Shown here piece by piece: positions 42,639-51,722 of a stretch of 64,000 nucleotides of DNA. Positions within the stretch are counted from its first letter, which is position 1. Each line of letters begins with the position of its first letter. The position numbers and the translations under genes are program-made. A model generated the notes under the pieces. It ran no database searches. It was not told where the DNA came from and worked only from the letters and a program-made list of their open reading frames with translations. The DNA is from Bradyrhizobium sp. CCGUVB1N3 (GTDB lineage: Bacteria > Pseudomonadota > Alphaproteobacteria > Rhizobiales > Xanthobacteraceae): NCBI RefSeq assembly GCF_024199925.1, contig NZ_JANADR010000001.1, forward strand, positions 6,947,501 through 7,011,500. The letters run 5' to 3'.

Positions 42639-44852
42639 ATGGCTTACAAGAATTTCAAGGTTGAGACCGACGCCGACGGCATCGCGCTCGTCACCTGGGA
42701 CATCCCGGGCCGTTCGATGAACGTGCTCGACGAGACCTCGACCAGCGAGCTCGACGCGATCGTCAAGGAAACCACGGCGAATGCGGCCGTGAAGGGCGTC
42801 GTCATCACCTCCAGCAAGGAGGCGTTCTGCGCCGGCGCCGATCTCTCGATGCTCGAGGGCATGAACCAGGCCTACGCAAAAGTCTTCAAGGAGCAGGGCG
42901 AGACGGCCGCGAACCAGATGCTGTTCGACCAGAGCCGGCGCTTCTCGCAGGTGCTGCGCTCCATCGAGACCTCCGGCAAGCCGTGGGCGGCCGCGATCAA
43001 CGGGCTGGCGCTCGGCGGCGGCTTCGAGATCACGCTGTGCTGCCACTATCGCGTGGCGGCTGAGAATCCCAAGACGCGCCTCGGCCTGCCCGAGGTCAAG
43101 GTCGGCCTGTTCCCCGGCGCCGGCGGCACGCAGCGCGTGCCGCGCCTGGTGCCGCCGCAGGATGCGATGACCATCCTGCTCAAGGGCGATCCCGTCGCGC
43201 TCGACAAGGCCAAGCAGCTCAACCTGATCCACGCCATCGTTCCCGCGGCCGATCTGATCAAGGCGGCGAAGGACTGGATCAAGGGCGGCGGCAAGGCGGT
43301 CGCGCCCTGGGACGAGAAGGGCTTCAAGCTTCCCGGCGGCCCGGTGTTCTCCAAGAACGGCATGATGATGTTCCCGGCCGGCAACGCCATCTACCGCCGC
43401 GAGACCTACGACAACTATCCGGCCGCGCGCGCGATCATGAGCTGCGTCTATGAAGGCCTGCAGTTGCCGATCGACGCCGCGTTGCGCGTGGAGTCGCGCT
43501 ACTTCACCTCGGTGCTGCGCTCGAAGGAGGCGGCCGCGATGATCCGCAGCCTGTTCCTGTCGATGCAGGAGCTCAACAAGGGCGCGCGCCGTCCGAAGGA
43601 CGTGCCGCCGACCAAGGTGAAGAAGATCGCCGTGATCGGCGCCGGCTTCATGGGCGCGAGCGTCGGCTACGTCTCGGCCCGCGCCGGTCTCGACGTGGTC
43701 CTGATCGATCGCGACCAGGAGAGCGCCGACAAGGGCAAGGCGCATGCGCAGAAGGTGATCGAGGAGCAGATCAAGAAGGGCCGCGCCAAGCCCGCGGATG
43801 CCGAAGCGCTGCTCGCGCGCATTACGCCGACCGCTGATTATGCTGCGCTGAAGGACGTCGACCTCGTCATCGAGGCGGTGTTCGAGGACCGCAAGGTCAA
43901 GGCGGAGACGTTCGCCAAGGCGCAGGAGTATCTGAAGCCGGATGTGGTCTTCGCCTCCAACACCTCGACGCTGCCAATCACCTCGCTGGCGGAAAGCTTC
44001 AAGGACCAGGGCAAGTTCGTCGGCATCCACTTCTTCTCGCCGGTTGAGAAGATGATGCTGGTCGAGATCATCCTCGGCAAGAACACCGGCGATCTCGCGC
44101 TGGCAACGGCGCTCGACTATGTCCGCACCATCGGCAAGACGCCGATCGTCGTGAACGACAGCCGCGGCTTCTTCGCCAACCGCTGCGTCGGCCGCTACGT
44201 CGCCGAAGGCAACGAGATGTTCCTCGAAGGCGTCCCGCCGGCGATGATCGAGAATTGCGCCAAGATGGCCGGCATGCCGGTTGGCCCGCTCTCGCTGTCC
44301 GACGAGGTCGCGCTCGACCTCGGCCTGAAGATCATGAAGGCGACCGAAGCCGATCTCGGGCCCAATGCGATCAACCCTGATCAGAAGAAGCTGATGGTCG
44401 AGATGGTCGAGAAGCAGGGCCGCCTGGGGCGCAAGAACAGCAAGGGCTTCTACGACTATCCGGAGAAGGGCAAGGGTCAGAAGAGCCTGTGGCCGGGGCT
44501 GTCGGCGCTCCAGCCGAAGCAGCTCGACCCCGACACGCTCGATGTCGAGGAGCTGAAGCAGCGCTTCCTGGTGGTGCAGGCGGTGGAAGCCGCGCGCACG
44601 GTGGAGGATCACGTCATCACCGATCCGCGCGAAGCGGACGTCGGCTCGATCCTCGGCTTCGGCTTCGCACCGTTCACCGGCGGCACGCTGTCCTATATCG
44701 ACTTCATGGGCACGAAGAAGTTCGTGGAGCTCTGCCACAGACTGGAAGCCAAATACGGCTCCCGCTTCACCCCGCCAAAGCTTCTCGAAGAGATGGCGGC
44801 GAAGGGCGAGACCTTCTACGGCCGCTTCGCCCCGAAGAAGTCGGCGGCTTAA
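42639..44852 (+). CDS. Bifunctional enoyl-CoA hydratase / 3-hydroxyacyl-CoA dehydrogenase
   Basis: A 737-aa FadB/FadJ-type enzyme for the two middle steps of beta-oxidation. The N-terminal crotonase domain (~1-190) has AFCAGADLSMLEG (oxyanion) and INGLALGGGFEITL. The C-terminal dehydrogenase has the NAD motif VIGAGFMGASVGYVSARAG (~331-349) and the catalytic His464 in GIHFFSPVEKM, then the two C-terminal domains with FANRCVGRYVAEG. Probably acts with the thiolase upstream as a trifunctional complex. Ends just before a strong terminator. Confidence 0.94.
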   Translation: MAYKNFKVETDADGIALVTWDIPGRSMNVLDETSTSELDAIVKETTANAAVKGVVITSSKEAFCAGADLSMLEGMNQAYAKVFKEQGETAANQMLFDQSRRFSQVLRSIETSGKPWAAAINGLALGGGFEITLCCHYRVAAENPKTRLGLPEVKVGLFPGAGGTQRVPRLVPPQDAMTILLKGDPVALDKAKQLNLIHAIVPAADLIKAAKDWIKGGGKAVAPWDEKGFKLPGGPVFSKNGMMMFPAGNAIYRRETYDNYPAARAIMSCVYEGLQLPIDAALRVESRYFTSVLRSKEAAAMIRSLFLSMQELNKGARRPKDVPPTKVKKIAVIGAGFMGASVGYVSARAGLDVVLIDRDQESADKGKAHAQKVIEEQIKKGRAKPADAEALLARITPTADYAALKDVDLVIEAVFEDRKVKAETFAKAQEYLKPDVVFASNTSTLPITSLAESFKDQGKFVGIHFFSPVEKMMLVEIILGKNTGDLALATALDYVRTIGKTPIVVNDSRGFFANRCVGRYVAEGNEMFLEGVPPAMIENCAKMAGMPVGPLSLSDEVALDLGLKIMKATEADLGPNAINPDQKKLMVEMVEKQGRLGRKNSKGFYDYPEKGKGQKSLWPGLSALQPKQLDPDTLDVEELKQRFLVVQAVEAARTVEDHVITDPREADVGSILGFGFAPFTGGTLSYIDFMGTKKFVELCHRLEAKYGSRFTPPKLLEEMAAKGETFYGRFAPKKSAA

Positions 44853-44875
44853 GACTCCGCTGTCGCTATGTAACG

Positions 44876-44904
44876 AAAGGCCGGATCACCGATCCGGCCT
44901 TTTT
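44876..44904 (+). terminator. Rho-independent terminator of the fad operon
   Basis: A 9-bp stem GGCCGGATC / GATCCGGCC with a 3-nt loop, flanked by AAA on the left and TTTTT on the right. It lies 24 bp past the stop of the bifunctional enzyme. Confidence 0.9.
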
Positions 44905-45163
44905 GCTTTTCGACTGCTCATTCCACGCAGTTCTCTCAACCAACGGTCAGCAGTCCGGCCACACCTCAAGTTTTTGCCGACTTGTGGCGCGATTCCCACA
45001 CATCTTTGACGGGAAGATGCCATAATCCGGGCGGGCCTGCGTTGCGTAAGGGGCACACGGCTTTTTGCGTGCCGATCTCGGCACTTCTCTTGCTTTTGAA
45101 AGTTATTGCACGTTTTGCCAGTTCATCCGGCAAGACGACGATCTGCAACGAAGGTCTTCCTGA
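44905..45163. other. Non-coding gap after the fad operon
   Basis: About 260 bp with no convincing gene on either strand. It contains short AT-rich patches (TTTTTGCCGACTTG, CTTTTGAAAGTTATTGCACG) that could hold a promoter for the small gene at 45164. Nothing else recognised. Confidence 0.4.
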
Positions 45164-45373
45164 ATGCGCACTCTATCCCACGAGAGGAGAGCGGTTGGTC
45201 ACGGCCTGACCGCGAAATACTCTTTCATGGCCTTGCTGGGCCTGTCGCGTCGAATGATCGCGCGCCTGCGCCGCAAGGGACCGTTCTGGGCAGGCCTGGT
45301 ACTGCTTGTCCTTGCCGCGGATTTATTGCTTGCCTGGCTTGCCTGGATCGCCGTCGATTTCGTCGTGAAGTAA
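45164..45373 (+). CDS. Small membrane protein (69 aa), tentative
   Basis: Basic N-terminus with a single transmembrane helix near residues 43-64 (FWAGLVLLVLAADLLLAWLA). GAAGG is 9 bp before the ATG; an internal ATG at 45227 is an alternative. The 3' end overlaps the converging 124-aa gene by 51 bp, which lowers confidence in one of the two. No family recognised. Confidence 0.4.
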   Translation: MRTLSHERRAVGHGLTAKYSFMALLGLSRRMIARLRRKGPFWAGLVLLVLAADLLLAWLAWIAVDFVVK

Positions 45374-45697
45374 CAACTCGCGTTTGCACAGGAAGAAGAT
45401 TGCCGCCAGATAGGCGAGCTGGGCAACGACAAGGCAGGCGGCAATAGCGAACACGCCGCCAACGGGTCCAAAGCCGGCGGAACGAACAACGACCGCCGCC
45501 GAGATCGCGATCACAACCGAGACCGGGATCAGAGCTTGGACCTTGAACGTCAGACCGGTCGCCATTCCCATCATCGTGCTCAGCACAAGCAGGATGAGAA
45601 TAATCGTCAACTTCAGCTCCAATTGAACGCAAATCAAATACCAGCCGAAGTTTGACCTGATCCTTGGCAGTAACAAGGCAGCATTGCTTACGCTCAA
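45323..45697 (-). CDS. Small membrane protein with three hydrophobic helices (124 aa)
   Basis: Three hydrophobic segments (~28-50, ~55-75, ~80-104) including KLTIILILLVLSTMMGMATG and VFAIAACLVVAQLAYLAAIF, then a polar C-terminal tail with Lys and Gly. The listed first codon is TTG at 45697; a start farther in, near the VQLELKL segment, is likely, so the N-terminus is uncertain. Function unknown; inner-membrane. Confidence 0.55.
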   Translation of the reverse strand: MSVSNAALLLPRIRSNFGWYLICVQLELKLTIILILLVLSTMMGMATGLTFKVQALIPVSVVIAISAAVVVRSAGFGPVGGVFAIAACLVVAQLAYLAAIFFLCKRELLLHDEIDGDPGKPGKQ

Positions 45698-45869
45698 GGA
45701 GTGAGCGGTTCGTAAGTCAGCACGGCGCCGATAAGACCATCTGGTTCCGTGCGTCGCGAGGGTGAAGTGGTATTGGCGTATAGTCGAGCTGGACGCCGCG
45801 GAGGGGCGCTTGCAACACCCGCAAGCAAAGTTCCACGCTCGGATCCGGCGACATCAAATTCAGGAAAAG

Positions 45870-45898
45870 AAAAAGCCGGATTGATCATCCGGCTTTTT
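45870..45898 (-). terminator. Terminator after the GST gene
   Basis: AAAGCCGGAT / ATCCGGCTTT forms a perfect stem around TGATC with A-tracts on the left and T-tracts on the right, so it works in both directions. It is 24 bp past the GST stop. Confidence 0.85.
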
Positions 45899-45921
45899 GT
45901 GTTTGCGCGTGGGTGAGATCC

Positions 45922-46536
45922 TCACGCCGCCTGCGCGAGCCCTTCGCGCTTCAAGGCTTCCTGCACCTTCGGCCGCGCAGCGACGCGCGCTTTGTAGGCG
46001 AGGAGGTTGGTGAGGGCTGAGAGGTCGAACTTGAGCCGCTCGGCCCAGGTCAGCATGGTGAAGAGATACCCGTCGGCCACCGTGAACTGCTTGCCCATCA
46101 GGTAGTCGCGCCCGGCAAGCTGGCCGTCGATGTATTTCAGCTTGCCCATCACGCGTTCCTTGAAGAAAGCCTTGGCATCGTCGGCCAGCACCGGCGAGAA
46201 TAGCGGACCAAAGCTCTTGTGCACCTCCGAGGTGAGGAAGTTCAGCCACTCCAGGAGCTTGTAACGCTCGGCGCTGTCGCGCGCGGGCGCCAGGCCCTTG
46301 GCCGAGGCCTGATCGGCGATCATCTGGACAATGACCGGGCCTTCGGTCACGATCTCACCGCTATCAAGACCGAGCGCCGGCACCTGGCCCTTCGGGTTGA
46401 CCTTCAGAAAATCCTGACCGTCTTCGAGCTTCTTGGCGCGGATATCGACCTTGACGAGTTCGTAGGGCAGGTCGGCTTCGAGGAGGGCGATGTGGGGGGA
46501 CAACGAGCACGCTCCCGGCGAGTAGTAGAGTTTCAT
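45922..46536 (-). CDS. Glutathione S-transferase
   Basis: A 204-aa cytosolic GST. The N-terminal thioredoxin-like half has YYSPGACSLSPHIALLEADL (catalytic Ser or Cys near the front), VNPKGQVPAL with the cis-Pro and GEIVTEGPVIVQMIAD, which binds glutathione; the C-terminal half is the helical xenobiotic site, with FTVADGYLFTML. This is close to the beta-class GstA of proteobacteria. It conjugates glutathione to electrophiles. Divergent to a MarR gene with two palindromic operators between; glutathione supply from gshA follows 0.7 kb away. Confidence 0.93.
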   Translation of the reverse strand: MKLYYSPGACSLSPHIALLEADLPYELVKVDIRAKKLEDGQDFLKVNPKGQVPALGLDSGEIVTEGPVIVQMIADQASAKGLAPARDSAERYKLLEWLNFLTSEVHKSFGPLFSPVLADDAKAFFKERVMGKLKYIDGQLAGRDYLMGKQFTVADGYLFTMLTWAERLKFDLSALTNLLAYKARVAARPKVQEALKREGLAQAA

Positions 46537-46581
46537 GGAATTTTCTCCTGCCGATGGTTGGTGGGGGCGAAAGAATGCCTA

Positions 46582-46625
46582 CATGCATCTGCATGGAATA
46601 GTCAAGATTGATGCAGGTGCATCAA
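46582..46625. promoter_or_regulatory. Two MarR-type palindromic operators
   Basis: CATGCA-TC-TGCATG (46582-46595) and TTGATGCA-GG-TGCATCAA (46608-46625) are both perfect inverted repeats, with centres 28 bp apart. They lie between the divergent GST and MarR genes, 37 bp before the latter's ATG and 46 bp before the former's. Good candidates for repressor sites. Confidence 0.75.
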
Positions 46626-46661
46626 GTGCGCTAAGAACAGGCTACTAGCTTGAGCGGGACC

Positions 46662-47150
46662 ATGAAACGCAAACCATCGACCGAGGCGACGTCCGCCTGG
46701 ATCCGCCTGATGCGGGTGCAGAGCCGCGTGCTCGATTGCGTGGAGCAGGACCTGAAGAAGGCCGGCTTCCCGCCGCTCGCCTGGTATGATGCGCTTCTGG
46801 AGCTCTCGCGCGCGCCCTCGGGCGAACTGCGGCCCGTGGAGCTCGAGCGCCAGATGCTGATCCCGCAATATTCGACCTCGCGGCTGATCGACCGCCTGGT
46901 CGACGAGGGCCTCGCCGTGCGCCGCGAATGCAAGATCGACAAGCGCGGGCAGTTCGTCGAGATCACCGAAGCCGGTCGCGAGTTGCAGAAGCGGATGTGG
47001 GGTGCCTATTCCGCCGCAATCGAGAAGTATGTCGGCTCAAAACTGTCCGATGCGGACGCCGTCAAGCTCAGCGGTCTGCTCGACCGTCTCGGTTGCTCCT
47101 GCGGCGAGATGAAGCTGCCGGTCGCCAACGAAAGCACACCGTTGCGATGA
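46662..47150 (+). CDS. MarR-family repressor
   Basis: A 162-aa regulator with the MarR winged helix: SAWIRLMRVQSRVLDCVEQD, AWYDALLELSRAPSG and STSRLIDRLVDEGLAVRREC, then KRGQFVEITEAGRELQ. MarR proteins bind palindromic sites and are released by ligands such as electrophiles or aromatics. The ATG at 46662 is preferred to a TTG four codons earlier. It is divergent to the GST and probably represses both, with cysteines near the C-terminus (CSCGE) that could sense oxidants. Confidence 0.9.
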   Translation: MKRKPSTEATSAWIRLMRVQSRVLDCVEQDLKKAGFPPLAWYDALLELSRAPSGELRPVELERQMLIPQYSTSRLIDRLVDEGLAVRRECKIDKRGQFVEITEAGRELQKRMWGAYSAAIEKYVGSKLSDADAVKLSGLLDRLGCSCGEMKLPVANESTPLR

Positions 47151-47249
47151 TCCCGCAGCAAAACAACATGTCCACGCAACCGGTGGGTTCGCGGACCATC
47201 CCTGTCACCCGCGCGCGTTCGGTCGAAGCGCTTTTGATTAGAGTTTGAT

Positions 47250-48620
47250 ATGGCGCGAGACCAGATCGATATGACGCCGCTGCAATCGCGCGACGAACTC
47301 GTCGCGTGGTTCGAGGCCGGCTGCAAGCCGGTGGACGACTTCCGCATCGGCACTGAGCACGAGAAGACGCCGTTCACGCTCGAAGGCCGCCGTCCGGTTC
47401 CTTACGAAGGCGCACGCGGAATCGGCGCGCTGCTCGAAGGCATGAAGCTCCTGCTCGGCTGGGAGCCGATCATGGAGAAGGGCAACATCATCGGTCTTTA
47501 CGACGTTACCGGCGGCGGTGCGATCTCGCTCGAGCCGGGCGGGCAGTTCGAATTGTCCGGCGCGCCGGTCGAGACCGTGCACCAGACGCAGAGCGAGCTG
47601 ATGGCGCATCTGGCGCAGGTGCGGGAGATCGCGACCCCGCTCGGCATCGGCTTCCTTGGTCTTGGCATGACGCCGTCCTGGTCGCGCGCCGACATTCCAG
47701 TGATGCCGAAGGGCCGCTACAAGATCATGACCAACTACATGCCGAAGGTCGGTAAATACGGCCTCGACATGATGTACCGCACCTGTACGGTGCAGACCAA
47801 TCTCGACTTTTCCTCCGAAGCCGACATGGTCAAGAAGCTGCGCGTCTCGCTCGCGCTTCAGCCGGTCGCAACCGCCTTGTTTGCCAATTCGCCCTTCACC
47901 GAAGGCAAGCCCAACGGCTTCCTGTCCTTCCGCTCGGAGATCTGGCGCGACACCGACAATGCCCGCGCCGGGATGCTTCCCTTCGCCTTCGAGGACGGCA
48001 TGGGCTTTGAGCGCTATATCGACTATGCGCTCGACGTGCCCATGTATTTCGTCAAGCGTGGCGATGACTACATCGACGTGTCGGGCTCTTCCTTCCGCGC
48101 CTTCTTCGACGGTCGCAACAACAACCTGCCGGGCGAGCGTCCGACGCTGTCGGACTGGGCCAATCATCTCTCGACCATCTTCCCGGAAGTGCGGCTGAAG
48201 CGCTACCTCGAGATGCGCGGCTCCGACGGTGGTCCCTGGGGCCGGCTGCCGGCGCTGTCGGCGTTCTGGGTCGGGCTGCTCTATGACAACGCCTCGCTCG
48301 ATGCTGCCTGGGATCTGGTGAAGCACTGGAGCGCGCATGAGCGCCAGGCGCTACGCGACGATGTGCCGCGCTTCGGCTTCAAGGCCCGGATCAAGGACCG
48401 CTATCTCTTCGAGATCGCCAAGGAATGCCTGGTGCTGGCCCATGCCGGCCTGCGGCGCCGCGGCCGGATCGACCAGCTCGGCCGCGACGAGACCCGCCAT
48501 CTGGAGCCGCTAGACCGCATCATCGATTGCGGACGCACGCCGGCCGAGGAGATGCTTGAGAAATTTCACGGCGCCTGGAAGGAATCCGTGGAACCGGCCT
48601 ACGAGGACTACGCGTTCTAG
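47250..48620 (+). CDS. gshA: Glutamate-cysteine ligase (plant-type)
   Basis: A 456-aa enzyme for the first step of glutathione synthesis, of the plant-like type found in alphaproteobacteria. Characteristic segments are IGTEHEKTPF, EGARGIGALLEGM, GGAISLEPGGQFELSGAP, TVQTNLDFSSEADMVKKLRV and FNWIDPxR-like DIDYALDVPMYFV. It joins Glu and Cys with ATP in the cytoplasm. No gshB is adjacent. RBS sequence is weak. It follows the MarR gene by 99 bp. Confidence 0.95.
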   Translation: MARDQIDMTPLQSRDELVAWFEAGCKPVDDFRIGTEHEKTPFTLEGRRPVPYEGARGIGALLEGMKLLLGWEPIMEKGNIIGLYDVTGGGAISLEPGGQFELSGAPVETVHQTQSELMAHLAQVREIATPLGIGFLGLGMTPSWSRADIPVMPKGRYKIMTNYMPKVGKYGLDMMYRTCTVQTNLDFSSEADMVKKLRVSLALQPVATALFANSPFTEGKPNGFLSFRSEIWRDTDNARAGMLPFAFEDGMGFERYIDYALDVPMYFVKRGDDYIDVSGSSFRAFFDGRNNNLPGERPTLSDWANHLSTIFPEVRLKRYLEMRGSDGGPWGRLPALSAFWVGLLYDNASLDAAWDLVKHWSAHERQALRDDVPRFGFKARIKDRYLFEIAKECLVLAHAGLRRRGRIDQLGRDETRHLEPLDRIIDCGRTPAEEMLEKFHGAWKESVEPAYEDYAF

Positions 48621-48728
48621 CTCAGCCGGAACAGCGGCGCGCCGCCGTTCATCGCCCGTACAGGTTTGCGGCGATCAAATGACCGGCTGAAAAACTCAAG
48701 CGCGCTCAGTAACTCGAAAGCTGTTCTG

Positions 48729-49307
48729 ATGGGGAAAGGCCGCCTGCCTGGGGCCTTGATGACAAGGGTCGTGGCACAGGGTATGGCGTGGGTCATGCTG
48801 CTGGCGGTCCTGCTTGCCATCGTGCCGGCGAGCGCCCAGACCGCATTCGACAGGCCCGGCGGCGATTATTTCAACACGCCCGTGACCTCAGGCGATCCTG
48901 AGGACTGCGCGCTCCTCTGCGAGCGCGACCGCCGCTGCCGGTCCTGGAGCTTCAGCTATCCCGACGTCGAGGGCGCGCCTGCAGTATGCTGGCTGAAGAA
49001 CACCGTACCGCCGCGCACTCCCGCCAATTGCTGCATCTCCGGCGTCCGCGGCGCGGGCGTGATCGAGCCGCGCGTGGAGGGCGTCGAGACGTCGATCGAC
49101 CGTCCCGGCGGGGACTTGCGCAATTTCGAACTGAAGGCCGACGAAGGCGAGGAGGCCTGCAAGGCCGCCTGCATCGCGGACAACAAATGCCGCGCCTTCA
49201 CCTTCGCCCGCCCGGGCTACACGGGCCGCGAAGCGAAATGCTTCCTGAAGAAGGAAATCAAGCCGCCGCGCAGGAAGGCGGGGTTTACGTCGGGCGTGGT
49301 GCGGTGA
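48729..49307 (+). CDS. Exported PAN/apple-domain protein
   Basis: A 192-aa protein with a signal peptide (residues 1-37, ending ASA) and two PAN/apple-like domains of ~70 residues. Both begin with FDRPGGDYFN / IDRPGGDLRNFELK and share the Cys pattern CALLCERDRRCRSWSFSYPD / CKAACIADNKCRAFTFARPG. Such domains bind protein or carbohydrate and sit outside the inner membrane. The start at 48729 was chosen; ATG 48759 is also possible. Ligand unknown. Confidence 0.82.
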   Translation: MGKGRLPGALMTRVVAQGMAWVMLLAVLLAIVPASAQTAFDRPGGDYFNTPVTSGDPEDCALLCERDRRCRSWSFSYPDVEGAPAVCWLKNTVPPRTPANCCISGVRGAGVIEPRVEGVETSIDRPGGDLRNFELKADEGEEACKAACIADNKCRAFTFARPGYTGREAKCFLKKEIKPPRRKAGFTSGVVR

Positions 49308-49522
49308 TGCCCAGGTGCGTAGCGCCGTAGCAACCATTAAAGCGACGTCCGATTGCCGGGAGGATGACGCCGTGCTCGTGGCCGTCAAGGCGTGGCCTGG
49401 CAGCGGCGGATGTGAGGCGGGGCCGGCACGACGGCCAGCCTTGACGGCCGCTGTGCGCGGCGTCATTTGCGAGGGCAGGTCGGGACGAAGAAACGGTGCT
49501 TCGGCCGAACAAAGAAACGCGA

Positions 49523-50494
49523 TCAGGTGGCGGGCACGCTCGCGATTTTGGGCGGTTCGGCGAGCCACGGCGTTCCGCGTGCGACGACGGCGTTGATGAC
49601 GACGAGCAGCTTCCTGGCACAGGCGATGAGCGCGCGCTTGTGGCCCTTGCCGGCGGCGATCAGCCGGTTGTACAGGGCCATGAGCTGCGGATTCCAGCGG
49701 AATGATGCCGGTAGAGCCGCGGTGTAGAGCGCCCGGCGCAAGCGTTCGCGCCCGCCTTCGATGTGACGGACGCCAACGTGATCGCCGCTGTCGTTGTCGT
49801 AAGGCGCAAGCCCGACGAGGGCTGCGGCTTGCTCGCGCGTGACCTGGCCAATCTCGGGCATCCTGATCAGGATGGAAACCGCAGTCGGAAGGCCGCTGCC
49901 GGCGACGCCGTAGATCAGATCGAGCCGTTCGGCGAGATCGCGATGCTTGCGGATCGCTGCCACCAGAGCCTTGAACTCGGCTCGTTTGTGCCTGGCCAAG
50001 AGAGCAATCTGCTCCTTCCAGAGCTTCTGGATACGCGCGTTGCGGCAGCTCTCCAACCGGTTTTTGAGCTTTGCAATATCCTCTCCGATCTGCTCGATCA
50101 TTGTCAGATGCTCGGCAAAGGGCCCCAGCCGAGGATCCGGAGCGGGGTGGATCTTCTTGGCCGCGGCGGTGCAGGCTGCAATCAGCGCTGCATCGATCTT
50201 GTCATTCTTGGCCCGCTGCAGGTGGAACATGGCAAAGGCGCGCACCTGGACCGGCTGAAAGACCACGACGACAAAACGTTTGCGTCGCAGCTCGGCGACG
50301 ACCGCCCGCTCATAGCCCCCGCTCGCCTCGATCCCGACCCGTTTGACCTTCCGGCGCTGCAACCATTCCACCAGCACCTTGTAGCCTTCCGGTGTGTTCT
50401 CGACCTGCAACGGCTCCGAACAGCCATCGACTGCCACGTCAAGTTTGCGCTTGCCGGTATCGATCCCGGCACAGATCGTGATACGCTTGGCCAT
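49523..50494 (-). mobile_element. IS110-type insertion sequence (transposase gene)
   Basis: A 323-aa IS110-family transposase, intact. The N-terminal RuvC-like DEDD domain shows Asp11 in CAGIDTGKRKLDV, then VKRVGIEASGGYERAVVAEL, AKNDKIDAALIA and FHLQRAKND; the C-terminal Transposase_20 domain has IYGVAGSGLPTAVSILIRMP and the catalytic-region DHVGVRHIEGGRERLRRA. IS110 members move through a structured RNA guide and lack clear terminal inverted repeats, so the ends of the element are not determined here. A good RBS GAGGGTCGAGG precedes the ATG. The gap upstream to 50799 may hold the guide-RNA end. Confidence 0.9.
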
Positions 50495-50702
50495 CTTCCT
50501 CGACCCTCCCTTGTGATGCGAACCTGAAGTTCGTTCAACCATGCGGGTCCCGATGAAGTGCCGATCGCGATCTTGCTACGAAACGCAGCCCTCAAGGCTT
50601 CGGTGGGCATCGATCCGATCGATCGGCGGCCCAGCTCGGGTGGCCGCCCGGGCTGGGCCATTCCTCACGGAACCAGGCCATTGTAATCCGGCGCGCTAAT
50701 AC

Positions 50703-50794
50703 AAGGGTGGGCAAAGGCGCACTTTCGCCGTGCCCACCATCTTTCCACGCGTGCAACAGAAGTGGTGGGCACGCTTCGCTTTGCCCACCCTACG
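50703..50794. repeat. Palindromic repeat (GTGGGCAAAGGCGC family)
   Basis: GGGTGGGCAAAGGCGCACTT to GGTGGGCACGCTTCGCTTTG then CCCACCC. Same family as 25289. It lies between the insertion sequence and the nucleotidyltransferase gene. The remaining bases of the 300-bp gap show no gene. Confidence 0.75.
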
Positions 50795-50799
50795 GTATC

Positions 50800-51375
50800 T
50801 CACTCCGCCGCAATGATCGTGAGCTCGGGCCAAAGCGCTTTCCATCGCTGGGTCTTCGCCGCGTAATTCGCCGCGGAAAAATTCGCACCCGGATTGGGAC
50901 GTGCGATCAACGCGGCGATATCGTCGAATCCATGCGGCGCATAGACGTCGTAGCTCTCGCGAGCACGCCGGATGCCGATCTGCGTGTTCCGTGTCAGGAA
51001 GCGGTCGATGCCATCGGTCGAACGGGTCAGCGGCGGATAGGGCAGGCCGTGCTTGTCGGGGTACCACAGATGCACGCGCGCCTGGTTGCGCGCTTCGATC
51101 TTGGCGCCGAGATGCGCAAGGCTGGCCGCCAGCTTGCGGATTACCGTGTCTTCCGCCTCCCACGAGGTGTCAGGGTCGAAATAGAACACGTCGTAGTCAG
51201 CGATGCCGTGATCGATCGCGCGCCCCGTGATTGCGTTCCACGCCGTCTGCACCAGGCATCCCGACACCAGCCAGGCATCCGGCAATGCAGGCTGCGCGAG
51301 CGCGTCGGTGATCGCGACGTTGATCGGATTCTTCAGGGCCAGGGCGAGAAACGCGTCGCGGTCCATCGCGATCAT
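50800..51375 (-). CDS. Nucleotidyltransferase family protein (PF06042-like)
   Basis: A 191-aa protein with the nucleotidyltransferase layout: WLVSGCLVQTAWNAITGRAI (GS-like first motif), GIADYDVFYFDPDTSWEAED with the paired catalytic Asp residues, and NQARVHLWYPDKHG. This fits the PF06042 (NTP_transf_6) group, common in proteobacteria and of unknown substrate. The ATG at 51375 touches the stop of the upstream MmcQ/YjbR gene (TGATG), so the two are coupled. Confidence 0.85.
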   Translation of the reverse strand: MIAMDRDAFLALALKNPINVAITDALAQPALPDAWLVSGCLVQTAWNAITGRAIDHGIADYDVFYFDPDTSWEAEDTVIRKLAASLAHLGAKIEARNQARVHLWYPDKHGLPYPPLTRSTDGIDRFLTRNTQIGIRRARESYDVYAPHGFDDIAALIARPNPGANFSAANYAAKTQRWKALWPELTIIAAE

Positions 51376-51713
51376 CAACCCGCGTCATACTGCGCCCGCG
51401 CCGATTTGGACGCGAGGATGCGCCAGCGCCGTCGCAGGAACGGCTCGACGTCGGCGCGCTTCGCCTTCGACAGGCGGATCAGCACCATCGGATAGTCGGC
51501 ATAGTGATCGGTGAAATAGAACAGCTTTGGCCGGCTCTCGACCAGCATCGCGCGCTCGTCGATCGGCACATCCGGCAGCACCAGGCTGTCGCCGTCCTCC
51601 TTCAGGCGCGCCAGCATCTTCTTGCGTACCTTCAGGGCGGGCGTGCCGTAGGAGGTGCCGTCCTCGACCTCCGGCCACGTCAGCACAAATTTTCTGACGT
51701 CGTCGAAGGTCAC
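51375..51713 (-). CDS. MmcQ/YjbR-family small protein
   Basis: A 112-aa MmcQ/YjbR-like protein with FVLTWPEVEDGTSYGTPAL, KVRKKMLARLKEDG and a C-terminal LIRLSKAKRADVEPFLRRRW. These small proteins have a DNA-binding-like fold and no settled function. Start is a GTG at 51713. It overlaps the nucleotidyltransferase gene by one base. Confidence 0.85.
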   Translation of the reverse strand: MTFDDVRKFVLTWPEVEDGTSYGTPALKVRKKMLARLKEDGDSLVLPDVPIDERAMLVESRPKLFYFTDHYADYPMVLIRLSKAKRADVEPFLRRRWRILASKSARAQYDAG

Positions 51714-51722
51714 GCGATCGGC

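Noticed and set aside
42591..44738. A 715-aa open frame opposite the bifunctional fatty-acid enzyme
   Set aside because: It is an antisense shadow: Arg/His/Leu-rich, no domain pattern, entirely covered by a strong gene on the other strand, as expected in high-GC DNA.
45694..45888. A 64-aa reverse frame MINPAFSFPEF...
   Set aside because: No ribosome binding site, Arg/Pro-rich, and it overlaps the terminator region of the GST gene.
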